Shown: in pieces, positions 7,732-16,403 of the stretch
Numbering within the stretch: position 1 is the stretch's first letter
Layout of the letters: every line of letters begins with the position of its first letter
Origin: Planctomycetota bacterium
GTDB lineage: Bacteria > Planctomycetota > Planctomycetia > Planctomycetales > Planctomycetaceae
DNA length: 41,126 nucleotides
Assembly: GCA_014584345.1 (NCBI GenBank)
Contig: JACTNB010000020.1
Coordinates: 1-41,126, forward strand
Reading direction: 5' to 3'
Program-made: the position numbers and the translations under genes
Notes under the pieces: model-generated
Database searches by the model: none
The model's input: only the letters and a program-made list of their open reading frames with translations
Told to the model about the DNA's origin: nothing

Positions 7732-10454
7732 GGCTCCCTCCTGGCGACGAACCAGTCCCAATCGTAACGTGAAAAATACGACTGGGGGTGATCGGTCAGT
7801 TTCGCCTGGAACTCCCGGGAGACATCTGCCCAGCCCGCCTGAGCCGACTGGGTCTGCCACCACGCCCGGGGCCGAATGCACAGATGCGTCGGATCGTCCT
7901 CCTCGGCGCGACGGCCAGACCGCTGAAAGAACTCGGCCGTATCCAGCACGCAAAAGAAATGACCTCCCGGCCGGGTAACACGCCGCAACTCCGCCAGGAT
8001 GTGAGGCACAAGAGCCGGTTTCCAGTGCTCGGCGACCTGGGCACAGTGCAGGAAATCGAATGTTTCGTCTGCGTACAGATGCAGATTCACGGCATCGCAG
8101 ACCTGCAACCGGGCAGCCAGATCCGGCCATTGCGAACGCCCCAGGTGGATCATGTACTCATTCAGGTCCACTCCGGCCGCCTCCAGGCCGGCCTCCCGGA
8201 ATCCCTGGACAATGGCCCCGCAGGCACAACCGACATCGAGGGCAGGACGCCCAGCCAGCCGGAAGACCTCTTGCAGCCAGCGGGTATACTTCCGCTGCCA
8301 GTCCCCGTAAGCCAAATAATCAAGGCCCCCCACCCGATGTTCCTCGTAATAGGTCTGGTTGTAGGCTGTCGAGGTGAGTTTGCGCTGCAGATGTTGCCCC
8401 GAGAGTCGGCTGCGAATTTCGTTTTCTGGTTCACCGGTCAGTCGACTGATCACATGCGAACGGACTTCCAGTTGCATGTCCTGATAGGCGTGATGGTGGT
8501 AGGCTCTCTCGAAGTAGGCCAGAGACAAAGGGCCGGGGGCAAAACGCGCGTGGTTTTCAGGAACCAGGTGCGTCACGTTCTCGGCCAGGTCAAAAAACCG
8601 CACAGGGTGCTGCTGGTGCCAGACCCCCAGGGTCGGCGTGGTGGTGGCCCCCGCCACATGCAGCGGCCCACTGTCGATCCCGATCATCAGAGTCGAGGCT
8701 TCAATCAGGGCGGCGATGAGTGCCGCGTCTCCTGTCCGGGTCTGCCCGGTACGGGATTGTTCCCAGAGCGGATGCCCGGCTCCCGGATTGAAGATGTATT
8801 TGTTGTCCACAAACGGGCAGCGGCGATCCCAGTCCAGCACGATCGGCACATACCCCTGCTTAATCACATCCCGGCAGACTTCGGCGATCAGGGCATGCGG
8901 CAGATCTTTGCGGGACTGGGAGGTGTTCCCCTGATAATGGATGACCACAACCGGGAATCGCGCGTGCGCAGCCGGTGTGGCTCCCGTGATCTCACGCAAA
9001 TAGTCGCGTGCAGCCTGAGTATCACTCGCGCTGCGGAAGATCGTATACCGCATCCACTCGGGGCGGGGCGCCACCTGAAACACCTCCAGCAGGCAGCGGG
9101 CGACCTTGGTGCTGGGCCAGTATTCATGGTCCGTCTCGCATTCATGCCAGTCCAGGACGAACCGTTCATCCACCGGGATGGATCGTTCCCGCACCTGCTC
9201 CAGCAGGTGCACTTCGTCCGCCAGACGATAAAAGCAACTCTGTTTTCCCTGCAGGGCGGCGACCTGAATGTTCCAGTCGGGGAAGAAACGACGCATGTGC
9301 GTCAGCACGGCAGTCAGTTGCACCGCATCCCCCAGGCCATGCCGAAACTCCAGCAGAATGTTCCGACCGGGCCGGGATCGCCCACAGGATCGGGTGGTAG
9401 CGGGAGGCCGATGCTGTTGTGTGGGATATTGCAAAACGCCACCCTCGTAATAACGCGCAATGTGCTGAATGACTTCCTCGGGGCCAATCATCTGCAGGCA
9501 ACGGGGAATGACCAGTGATTCCGAGACCTCGACGGGCTGTTCACACAGGTTCCGCCGATCCTTCTCATCTCCATCCCCCACTCTCTGGCAGCGGGATTTC
9601 CAGCAACCACCTGTTTGGCAACAGGAGAGTGCTCCCACGGTGTGCAGAAACCGGTGCTGTGGATAGGCTTCCCACTGGGGAGGTTCCCGCCCCCCCGCGA
9701 TGACCACGCAGGGGCGCGCACGAGGCTGTCCTGGTGCCGACTCCAGCGCGGCCGCCGCATGCATGGCAAATGTGACCGGACACAACACTCCTTGCGCATG
9801 ATAGATCACTCGTAGTAAATCCCGCAGGGATGTCTGCCCCACGAGGTTCAGTACGCCCTGCAGTTCCGGGTGCCAATGCTCGCGGGCTCCACACTGTACA
9901 AAGTCAATTTTTCCCCGAAAATGATGGACCACTGCTTGATAATAGTCTGGGTTCCACCACTTGGATGTGAAGTCATACTTGCCACCCGCCAGCACCGCCC
10001 AGTAATGCTCCGGCAGTTCGATACCGGCCACCGTCCTGTCTGCCTTTTCAGCATCACTTAAATAGAGATCTCCACAGAACCGGGTGAGCGGCACAGACAC
10101 TCCCAGTTGGTCTTCCATGTACTGCAGATAGCCATGAATGAAATGCAGGGACGTCTGATTGCTGCGATGGATCAGCGGATAGTGCATGGTCAAGGACCGC
10201 ACCGCCGGATCCCCCTCCTCCAGGGGTGTCAGATGGGGATTTCCTTCCCAGAGTTCGCTGGCAGATGTCCGTACGTCCGTTTGAAACTGGCCCGGATAGG
10301 CGGCATGCAAATCCCGCACGGCCGCAGTCAACATGACGATGTCGCCAGGACTCTGAAACGACTTGAATATCAACTTGTTCAAATCCGCTCCCCGTCGGGC
10401 TGGCACGCCGGGCCAACGGCCGCGACGAATCAACTTAGAAGGGGGCCGAGACAT
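7728..10454 (-). CDS. Triple fusion: two GT9 (heptosyltransferase-like) domains plus class I SAM methyltransferase
   Basis: About 908 residues in three parts. Part one (about 20-330) is GT-B family 9-like: KSFQSPGDIVMLTAAVRDL at the start and a Cys-rich insertion CCQTGGCWKSRC. Part two (about 360-640) is a second GT9 domain with EFRHGLGDAVQLTAVL and the family motif GIDSGPLHVAGA. Part three (about 690-908) is a methyltransferase with the SAM-binding motif LDVGCACGAIV, an acidic GVDLNE and a later RVTRPGGHFF. GT9 enzymes usually add heptoses to lipopolysaccharide core; the role here is inferred as sugar transfer followed by sugar methylation. ATG 10454 is the most conservative start; the Shine-Dalgarno there is weak. 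It is the first gene after the mobile islet, so the islet may have cut it from its original promoter. Confidence 0.87.
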   Translation of the reverse strand: MSRPPSKLIRRGRWPGVPARRGADLNKLIFKSFQSPGDIVMLTAAVRDLHAAYPGQFQTDVRTSASELWEGNPHLTPLEEGDPAVRSLTMHYPLIHRSNQTSLHFIHGYLQYMEDQLGVSVPLTRFCGDLYLSDAEKADRTVAGIELPEHYWAVLAGGKYDFTSKWWNPDYYQAVVHHFRGKIDFVQCGAREHWHPELQGVLNLVGQTSLRDLLRVIYHAQGVLCPVTFAMHAAAALESAPGQPRARPCVVIAGGREPPQWEAYPQHRFLHTVGALSCCQTGGCWKSRCQRVGDGDEKDRRNLCEQPVEVSESLVIPRCLQMIGPEEVIQHIARYYEGGVLQYPTQQHRPPATTRSCGRSRPGRNILLEFRHGLGDAVQLTAVLTHMRRFFPDWNIQVAALQGKQSCFYRLADEVHLLEQVRERSIPVDERFVLDWHECETDHEYWPSTKVARCLLEVFQVAPRPEWMRYTIFRSASDTQAARDYLREITGATPAAHARFPVVVIHYQGNTSQSRKDLPHALIAEVCRDVIKQGYVPIVLDWDRRCPFVDNKYIFNPGAGHPLWEQSRTGQTRTGDAALIAALIEASTLMIGIDSGPLHVAGATTTPTLGVWHQQHPVRFFDLAENVTHLVPENHARFAPGPLSLAYFERAYHHHAYQDMQLEVRSHVISRLTGEPENEIRSRLSGQHLQRKLTSTAYNQTYYEEHRVGGLDYLAYGDWQRKYTRWLQEVFRLAGRPALDVGCACGAIVQGFREAGLEAAGVDLNEYMIHLGRSQWPDLAARLQVCDAVNLHLYADETFDFLHCAQVAEHWKPALVPHILAELRRVTRPGGHFFCVLDTAEFFQRSGRRAEEDDPTHLCIRPRAWWQTQSAQAGWADVSREFQAKLTDHPQSYFSRYDWDWFVARREP

Positions 10455-10911
10455 ACAAGTCCCGACCAACTGGGCTCATAAACAATTGTTTCGATCGGAA
10501 GATAGCGGAGCCTAAGACGAGTCGACCACCGATATCATCTGCCGGGCAGAAGTCTCAGCATAAATTGATTTTTATCGACTACAGAGGTAAAGACGTGCTG
10601 TGTAGATTCAAGACGGCAATGACAAGAGACTACAGATAGAGCGGATATTGACTGTTGTAGAAATCCCTGACAAGTGCAGCTAAGACAAATTTATTGATAT
10701 TCCTATTTTTTAATATTCTGTGAAATAGCCGTGTTCCCACTGGACAATACCGGGGGGTGACAACCCTCTGTCACAGGGAGGGCAGATCCCGCGACTGGCC
10801 AGCGGGGCGCTATTTCCTGGCCCCCAACGCCAGGCCGACACGCAGAAAGCGGCGTGTAAGTCAACCTCCGCGCCTCTTCCGGTCTTGTGGACCCGCCTTT
10901 CCGCCGGTGAA
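10455..10911. other. Intergenic region, no gene recognised (457 bp)
   Basis: No convincing coding sequence on either strand. The part at about 10560-10730 is much more AT-rich than its surroundings and could hold a promoter for the leftward glycosyltransferase operon; a TTGTCA / AATATC pair with 18-base spacing is readable on the minus strand near 10630-10670 but is only a weak match. The segment 10750-10900 is GC-rich with small inverted repeats and no clear function. Confidence 0.5.
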
Positions 10912-11121
10912 CGGGGATATCGCGGGAAGTCAAGCCTGACTTCCCGTTAGATAGCGTAGTAAATTGCTGAAACACCAGCTTGCCTTCTGTCGTTTCAGCC
11001 GCATGCTCAGTTTTCCCTCCTCGTAACGTTTGACGAGCGATAGGGCCAGCCGACGGAATATTCCCGCGTTGGCTGGGCCACTGTCTTTGTGAATCCGGCT
11101 TACATCTTCAGCAAAAGACCC
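10912..11121 (-). pseudogene. 3' remnant of an ISAs1-family transposase (opposite orientation)
   Basis: On the minus strand a frame ending at TGA 10932-10930 matches the last ~62 residues of the transposase at 12.5-13.1 kb. It starts SFAEDVSRIHK, continues SGPANAGIFRRLALSLVK and MRLKRQKASWCFSNLL, and ends RYLTGSQA. The intact copy reads SGPANAAIFRRLALSIVK and MRLKRLKASWRFSNLL. Past the stop, GACTTCCCGCGATATCCCC resembles that element's right terminal repeat. Upstream of about 11121 the similarity is lost. It is diverged from, and inverted relative to, the larger copy, so it is an older, separate insertion and not a recent duplication. Confidence 0.82.
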
Positions 11122-11308
11122 TGCGCAGAACGAGGAACGCTCGCACAGTTCGTTGGGGTATCAAACTCCCGCGGCCTATGCGGCCGACCAGACCTCCGCT
11201 CGAGCTCGACTGACGTAGCTCAGCAGAATGTGATGGAAAACACCACGAAACTTACCCAATCCGAACTCTCATAACACGTGTCACAACGAATGGGGGCAGA
11301 TCACCCCT

Positions 11309-11650
11309 TCAGAAATCCGAACACGACATACAGTACATGCACGCCCTGCTCAGACATCGCCAGCCGGGCAGCGGCAGCGTGCCGTTCGTGGAATCGGCCA
11401 CCCAGTGGTTACGACCGTGAGCCCCTTCACGAGGTTTGATAGGAAAACCAAGCTCATCGAGCAGTTTCAGATCTCGGCGAATTGTCTTCTGAGAGACCCC
11501 CAGATCGTCGGCTAGTTCGCGAACGGTCACTCCATACCGTCGTGCGGAGAGCGTCTTGATGATGATCCATTGCCGTTCCAGTGGGTGCTGCCCGCTCATT
11601 CGCAGCCCGTTTCTGTGTTGTCGGTCGTATGTCTGTCTCGTTTCGTCCAT
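11309..11650 (-). pseudogene. DeoR/WYL-type transcriptional regulator, truncated after the HTH
   Basis: Residues about 20-85 form a helix-turn-helix domain of the DeoR/HTH_11 kind that begins WYL-family regulators: RQWIIIKTLSARRYGVTVRE, then DDLGVSQKTIRRDLKLLDEL and GFPIK. Regulators of this type normally run to about 320 residues with a WYL ligand-binding domain. Here the product ends at 113 residues, and the last ~25 have no recognisable fold. Another frame at the 3' end (to about 11310) reads RLAMSEQGVHVLYVVFGFL, which looks more protein-like, so a frameshift or a join of two unrelated fragments is likely. It may still make a DNA-binding stub. It lies between two ISAs1-type sequences. Confidence 0.65.
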
Positions 11651-11659
11651 GCGAGACAG
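11633..11659. promoter_or_regulatory. Inverted repeat over the regulator start codon (possible operator)
   Basis: CTGTCTCG at 11633-11640 and CGAGACAG at 11652-11659 are exact inverted repeats separated by 11 bases. The ATG of the HTH gene (11650-11648, minus strand) lies between them. Regulators of this family commonly bind palindromes near their own gene, so autoregulation is plausible; this is inference. Confidence 0.4.
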
Positions 11660-11836
11660 TCTAAACGACTGGAGCCCATGTCCTGTCCAACGTTACTTCT
11701 GTGCAGTAAAGCACAGCCGTCTCGGAAAGACAAGAGAACAAAAGAAACTCGTCCGAGTTTCGAGTTGGGAATAGGCGGAGCAGCAGAAAGGAATTTCGGG
11801 TAGAGCCATACTCACTCGAAGTTGGCCGGGCGTCCC
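11651..11836. other. Short intergenic stretch before the IS element
   Basis: 186 bp between the regulator start and the left inverted repeat of the ISAs1-type element. No coding signal was seen on either strand. It presumably holds the promoter of the leftward regulator gene. Confidence 0.4.
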
Positions 11837-11950
11837 ATGGGCAATCGCATGAATTGGTGCGGGGATTGCATGGTATCGTAATCGGTTTTTGAGGCCAGTA
11901 CGGTTTCGGTATGCGCTGGGATTTATGCCACTTCAGCCGGAGCGATTGTA

Positions 11951-13106
11951 ATGTTTGCCGATCCGTTGTCATTTTTGCTTTGTTTCGAAGAACTGCCCGA
12001 ACCGCGTCAGGACAAAAAAGTTCTTCACTCGCTGACCGACATGATTTTTCTGGCGATGTGTGCGGCCGTCGCGAACTGCGACACCTGGACCGACATCGAA
12101 TCTTACTGCAACGATCATGTCGACGAATCCCGCAAATACGTCCCCCTCAACAACGGCGTCCCCTCCCACGACACTTTCAGCCGCGTCTTTTCCCGGCTTG
12201 CCCCGGTCGTATTCGCCAAATTCCTGATCAAGTGGATCAACTCGCTGCAGTTGAGTCTGGCTGGTCAGGGGGTGCACCTCGACGGCAAAGTGCTGCAAGG
12301 AAGTTTTGATCGGGCGGCAGGCAAAAATGCTCTGCAAGTGGTGACCGCCTGGGCCGGTGATTTGCATTTGTGCCTGGGGCAGTTGCCGGCCGAAGAGGGT
12401 TCGAATGAAAAGACGGCGATGCCGAAACTGATCGAACTACTGAAGCTCACAGGGGCCGTGGTCACCGTCGATGCGGCCCACACCACGACGCAGATCGCGA
12501 AACAACTGCGTGAAAAGAACGCCGACTACGTGATGACCGTCCGGTGTTGTTCGCGAACCTAAGGTTCGACAAACCCAGCCGACGTTGTACGGCATCATCG
12601 ACGACACGTTTGCGAAGTTGTCGTCCGAGAATATCGCTCATTCCCGGGCACGTTCGCGCACGACAAAGGAGCGTAGCCATGGTCGCGATGAATACCGGCG
12701 TTATACGGTGTTTCCGGCACCGTGGGAGATACGTCAACTGGGGTGGACCGATGCCTGCTCGATCGGGATGGTCTTTCGCGAGCGGACCGTGAACGGCAAG
12801 ACATCGCAGGAGTTGATATATTTTGTGTCGTCACGGCCGCCGAAGGTGCGAAAGATCGCAAAGCAAATTCGGGACCATTGGAAAGTAGAGAACACGCTGC
12901 ACTGGTCAATCGATGTCACGTTTGCAGAAGATACAAGCCTAATCCGCAAAGGGAGTGGCCCGGCGAACGCGGCGATTTTTCGGCGACTGGCGTTATCGAT
13001 TGTGAAGCAGGATCAGAGCGAGAAAATGAGCATGAGACTGAAACGCCTAAAAGCGAGCTGGCGTTTCAGCAATTTACTGCAATATTTAACTGCAAACCAG
13101 GCCTGA
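11951..13106 (+). pseudogene. ISAs1-family (DDE) transposase, frameshifted
   Basis: The first frame (11951-12562) begins MFADPLSFLLCFEELPEPRQ and includes the N-terminal IS4-like domain, HLDGKVLQGS (first catalytic Asp) and VVTVDAAHTT (second Asp). It stops soon after DYVMTV. The rest continues in another frame from about 12573 to 13106: PTLYGIIDDTF, HWKVENTLHWSIDVTFAED with the catalytic Glu, and the C-terminal SNLLQYLTANQA. The usual family text at the break is K/R-G-N-Q-P-T-L; here about 28 bases containing a palindrome replace it and shift the frame. No transposase should be made unless ribosomes recode, which I do not expect for this family. Confidence 0.88.
12545..12572. repeat. Small palindromic insertion that breaks the transposase
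   Basis: CGAACC-TAA-GGTTCG (12554-12568) is a perfect 6-bp stem with a 3-base loop; weaker complementarity extends to GTTGTTCG on the left and CGACAAAC on the right. It lies exactly where the transposase frame is lost. It looks inserted and not part of the gene, but only a comparison with an intact copy can show the original sequence. Confidence 0.55.
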
Positions 13107-13124
13107 TTTCATGCGATTGCCCTG

Positions 13125-13748
13125 GCAGACGACCGCAGTGCCCCAGTCGCAGTGGCAGGCAGTGATGGGGACAGAACCTTGGAAAGGCCGAGGTAATATC
13201 AAAGAGGGGCCCAATTACCCTGCCACCAATGTCAATGGAAGGATGCGGTTGCATTCTGCCGGAAGCTGTCTCAGCGTGAAGAGAGAACATATCGATTGCC
13301 GACAGAAGCGGAATTGGAATACGCCTGCAGGGCCGGGACGACGACGCAGTATTCCTTCGGCGATGATGAAAGTCAGCTGGGGCAATACGCCTGGTACGAC
13401 AAGAACGCCTTGGAAATCGGTGAGAGATACGCCCACGAAGTGGGGCGTAAACGGCCCAACCCGTGGGGTTTGTACGATATGCATGGGAATGTGTGGGAGT
13501 GGTGCAGCGACTGGTATGCGGGCGACTACTACGCCAACAGTCCCACACAAGATCCCCCTGGACCAGGCTCCGGTCCCATAGCCCCGCAAGTCCGGCTGGA
13601 ACGTGGGTCATTTTTCACTGAGTCGTCTCGAGTGTTGCGGGGCGGCGCGTGGCACGCCGACGCGATCTACTCGCGTTGCACGTACCGCGCCTACTTCCCC
13701 GCCGTCCTCCGCCTCAACTCCATTGGTTTTCGTGTGGTTGCTGAGTAA
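13125..13748 (+). pseudogene. Formylglycine-generating-enzyme/sulfatase-modifying-factor domain protein, truncated and frameshifted
   Basis: The segment right after the IS encodes the C-terminal part of an FGE-sulfatase (SUMF1-type) domain. The first frame reads PQSQWQAVMGTEPWKG and NYPATNV. Near 13233 the frame changes (one base appears lost) and continues KDAVAFCRKLSQREERTYRL, PTEAELEYACRAGTTTQYSF, WGLYDMHGNVWEWCSDWY, SSRVLRGGAW and GFRVVAE to TAA at 13748. In the family this domain oxidises a sulfatase cysteine to formylglycine, or acts as a binding module. The 5' half is missing at the IS right end, so the IS probably removed it. With truncation plus frameshift it is very unlikely to be functional. 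Confidence 0.88.
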
Positions 13749-13759
13749 GTTTCTTCCCA

Positions 13760-13870
13760 GTCATCCTCTTTTCGGACTCTGATCCTCTGACCTCTGGACT
13801 CTGCCCCTCTTAAACGCCCAAAAGCAGCCTTGGCGTGCGGGTTATTTTTGTGAAAATACCCGATAACCCC
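13760..13870. repeat. Repeat-rich intergenic segment with hairpin
   Basis: 13773-13812 contains imperfect repeats of a GACTCTGA / CTCTGGACTCTG type, related to the palindromic repeat family between the phage genes. GGGTTAT (13839-13845) pairs with ATAACCC (13863-13869), and GGGTTATTTT can alternatively pair with AAAATACCC (13853-13861). These are mutually exclusive stems. It could end transcription from the plus strand or be leftover mobile DNA. No gene was seen in 13749-13955. Confidence 0.45.
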
Positions 13871-13955
13871 ATGTTCTCGAATTCTGTGAAGACAGCTCAT
13901 CAGTAAATCACTACTCCCAGTTTACGGACCAATTCGGATTTCAATTCGATGGGTT

Positions 13956-14561
13956 TCACGTGTGGGCTCCTATTTCAATGGGCCAGAAACGGACTTGGGG
14001 ATTGTGTTTGGCAAGGCGCTGGAGCCAGCGGAAGTCGCTGCCGCACTGGCCGCGTTGGTCGTCAATCCAGCTTTCCTGCAGAGCGAACTCCCGTCTCACG
14101 ACTAGACACATCGTGTCTACCTCGGCATGCACAAATTCCGGAGGTCGCCAGGAGGCGGGCGGAATGACGCGGCAACGCTGGCCATCGCCATAGTGGCGGG
14201 TTTGCAAAACGTGGATGTCGGCATCAAAGCGGAGAGCGTCCATGATCGCCTCCAACGCGTGGGGATAATAGACGTTGTCATCGTCCCAGAAACAGCCCCA
14301 CTTTCCCTGGACGTGCTCCAGACCCCATTGATGGGCGGTCGCCCCGTAATCGTGATGGGGGCCGTTTCTGAGCCGGACATAACGGCAATCGTTGTCTTTG
14401 CAGCGTCCCTGCAGGACGGGGCTGTGACCGTCGCAGACCAGCAGGTGCTCTGTCTGATAGTGTGGTCGTTGTCTTCGTTGGTGCTGAATGGTCTCCATGG
14501 CGTTCGTCGCCCACTGGACGCGATCCTGCGTGGTGGCGGTGATGATCGAAAGGAGGGGCAT
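13956..14561 (-). CDS. Family 2-type glycosyltransferase (201 aa)
   Basis: A short GT-A domain protein beginning MPLLSIITATTQDRVQW. HLLVCDGHSPVLQG occupies the place of the usual DxS motif, WGCFWDDDNVYYPHALEAI gives the metal-binding acidic motif, and an FRWLQRLAKHNPQVRF tail follows. The ATG at 14561 overlaps the upstream TGA as TGATG, so it is coupled to the preceding gene; GTG 14564 is an alternative. It is the last gene before the mobile islet, and the cassette resumes at 10454. No Cys tag. Its donor and acceptor are unknown. Confidence 0.82.
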   Translation of the reverse strand: MPLLSIITATTQDRVQWATNAMETIQHQRRQRPHYQTEHLLVCDGHSPVLQGRCKDNDCRYVRLRNGPHHDYGATAHQWGLEHVQGKWGCFWDDDNVYYPHALEAIMDALRFDADIHVLQTRHYGDGQRCRVIPPASWRPPEFVHAEVDTMCLVVRREFALQESWIDDQRGQCGSDFRWLQRLAKHNPQVRFWPIEIGAHT

Positions 14562-16399
14562 CACCAGGTTCCCTTTTCCTTGAGATAACTCACTGCCTCC
14601 CGTTGCAGGGCCTTGCGATCCTGGCCGCTACGGCGGAAGGTACTTTTGTGGTCGTGGTCGGCGAAGGCGTCCAGGGCGAGCAAGACCTTCCAGCCAGCGG
14701 CTCGAGCCCGGTGACACCAGTCGTCATCGGTCCCCAGCCCATGGGACAGGTGGTCATCCAGCAGGCCAATTTGCTGCAGGGCTTCCTTTCGCTTGAGTTG
14801 GCAAAAGCCGACCACCATGTTCCGGGTGAGCGATTTGCGCTGGCCGCGCTGTTTGGCCAGTTCGGGATGCCGCTTGATTGACTGTGAGCCATGGTCGGCG
14901 GTCAGTGGGCCGACGGTGGCCACTTTCGGATCGCTCAGCAGGTGGCGGAGCATGGCTGGCAGGCAGCCCGGGTGGATGTAACAGTCATTGTTGAGCAGCA
15001 GGACGTGTCCCTGGGCGGCGGCCATGCCGGCGTTAGCGGCGGGGCAGAAGCCGCGATTCTCAGGGAATGTGATCATTCGCAGCGGCAGCCGCAACGCGGC
15101 GGCCAGATTGTGGACCTGATCGATCACCCCGGGCTCGCTACCATTGTCCACATAGATCACGTCCAGCGGCTCCACGCCCGCATGCTTGGCCAGCGCAGTC
15201 AGGCAGCGTTCCGTGAGATCAAAACAGTTCCAGGCGGGAATCACGACGGACAACGGTTCGGCCAGCCGCAGGCCACCATCCCCATTAAAACGCACGGCGG
15301 GATGATCCGGGAACAAATCAAATGGCGTGATCAGTTCCCCCGCGAATTTGCCGCTCCGCCGGAAATGCCGCCCGCGGCGGAGCGAATTGTTCCCCCCGTG
15401 GCCGATCGAGGAAGTTTCGGCGATGTGCTGGCAGAGGGAAGGATTCGGATAATAGGTGTGCCGCTTTTCCGCGTGGACTGCGTGCCCAATCCAGGTATCG
15501 ACAGCTTTCCATTTGGCCGGATCCTTGATCGTCCGTTTGGCTCCACCGCGCCAGGTCGTGTGGCGACTCAAGGCCTCGGCGACCTCTCGCGGATACACCA
15601 TGGCGCAGGCCCCCATCAGCCATTGGCTGTGGATTCGTTTCCAGCCGGTTTTCTCGCGGGCCTCGTACAATTTGAAATCGGGCGAATAGAGCGACACCAC
15701 CCCCGTCCGGTCCGAGGGCCACAGGTCGTGTTCCAGGAATTCCCGGGTGCGTTGAGCGACAACGATGTCGTCCTGGAAGATCACAATCGCCTGCGCCCGC
15801 GGCTCAGCCGCCAGCAGATCCCGCAGGGTCTGGACATAATTCCGCCAGCAGCCGAGCCGCTCCGGGCGGACCACGACCGGACAGGAAACGCCGGCCAGAT
15901 CGGTGCCGGGCTCGGCATAGACCGTGGGGGCAAATCCGGCCCCGATCACGGAGGCCACGCAACGGGCCAGCGTGGGGCGAGGTCGGGGAGCGGAGGTGAT
16001 GCCGACCGCAAAGCGGGTCACATGCCGGGGGAGCGGATGCGGCGCGGGGGGCCCCGTCCGGCGAGCGGGGCAAGTGTCGCAGTCCCTCAAGGCGTGCCGC
16101 GTGGTCTCGTCCTTGATTTTGAGCCGCTGGGCACTCTCGGGGATACACTTGCCGTGCAGGGCGCAGGCGTGGACCGCAATTTTCTGTTGTGATCCACAGT
16201 GACACGGCTCGCGGTGGATCACATCACCCAGGAGCCGGCACGTTTGCGATTCCAGCACCTCCGGCTCGGCCACTGGGGTGCCATAGCCGAGGGTGGCGAA
16301 CAGCGCCTGATATTTCGCCACGGTTTCAGGGGGCAGGCGCGTCCGCCCCTCACAGATTTCCAGCAGGCGACCGCGCGGCGGTTTCAGGGATGCAGGCAT
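14561..16399 (-). CDS. Two-domain glycosyltransferase with Cys-rich tag (612 aa)
   Basis: Residues about 53-115 are a Cys/His block with TCRLLG, CHCG, ACALHGKC and CDTCPARR, resembling module two of the small Cys protein at 4660-5028. A first glycosyltransferase-like domain (about 125-365) has VIFQDDIVV, and LMGACAMVYPREVAEA nearby fits a GT25/GT2-like fold. A second, clear GT2 domain (about 378-600) has SVVIPAWNCFDLTERCL, YVDNGS, NRGFCPAANAG, LLNNDC and GTDDDWCHRA, with Asp residues expected for metal and catalysis. The ATG lies four bases after the previous stop (16404), so translation is probably coupled to the tail-protein gene. This is the junction where the phage structural operon runs directly into sugar-transfer genes. 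Confidence 0.87.
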   Translation of the reverse strand: MPASLKPPRGRLLEICEGRTRLPPETVAKYQALFATLGYGTPVAEPEVLESQTCRLLGDVIHREPCHCGSQQKIAVHACALHGKCIPESAQRLKIKDETTRHALRDCDTCPARRTGPPAPHPLPRHVTRFAVGITSAPRPRPTLARCVASVIGAGFAPTVYAEPGTDLAGVSCPVVVRPERLGCWRNYVQTLRDLLAAEPRAQAIVIFQDDIVVAQRTREFLEHDLWPSDRTGVVSLYSPDFKLYEAREKTGWKRIHSQWLMGACAMVYPREVAEALSRHTTWRGGAKRTIKDPAKWKAVDTWIGHAVHAEKRHTYYPNPSLCQHIAETSSIGHGGNNSLRRGRHFRRSGKFAGELITPFDLFPDHPAVRFNGDGGLRLAEPLSVVIPAWNCFDLTERCLTALAKHAGVEPLDVIYVDNGSEPGVIDQVHNLAAALRLPLRMITFPENRGFCPAANAGMAAAQGHVLLLNNDCYIHPGCLPAMLRHLLSDPKVATVGPLTADHGSQSIKRHPELAKQRGQRKSLTRNMVVGFCQLKRKEALQQIGLLDDHLSHGLGTDDDWCHRARAAGWKVLLALDAFADHDHKSTFRRSGQDRKALQREAVSYLKEKGTW

Positions 16400-16403
16400 G
16401 GGT

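Larger units (their letters stand above)
11837..13124 (+). mobile_element. ISAs1-family insertion sequence
   Basis: A transposase pseudogene is bracketed by inverted repeats. GGGCAATCGCATGAA at 11839-11853 is the exact reverse complement of TTCATGCGATTGCCC at 13108-13122. The outer bases (CAT on the left, CTG on the right) extend the match imperfectly. About 1.29 kb is a normal ISAs1 length. I see no target-site duplication: the bases outside the two ends differ. This suggests that one side was rearranged after insertion, which fits the truncated gene directly to its right. Confidence 0.85.

Noticed and set aside
7788..9518. Plus-strand frame of 576 codons
   Set aside because: Antisense to the GT9-GT9-methyltransferase gene and lacking motifs.
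10703..10975. Minus-strand frame of 90 codons beginning MFQQFTTLSNGKSGL
   Set aside because: It is an off-frame reading of the ISAs1 3' remnant followed by noncoding DNA.
11837..13124. Composite transposon made of the two ISAs1 copies
   Set aside because: One copy is only a diverged 3' remnant and no target duplication is visible, so there is no support for a composite unit moving as a whole.
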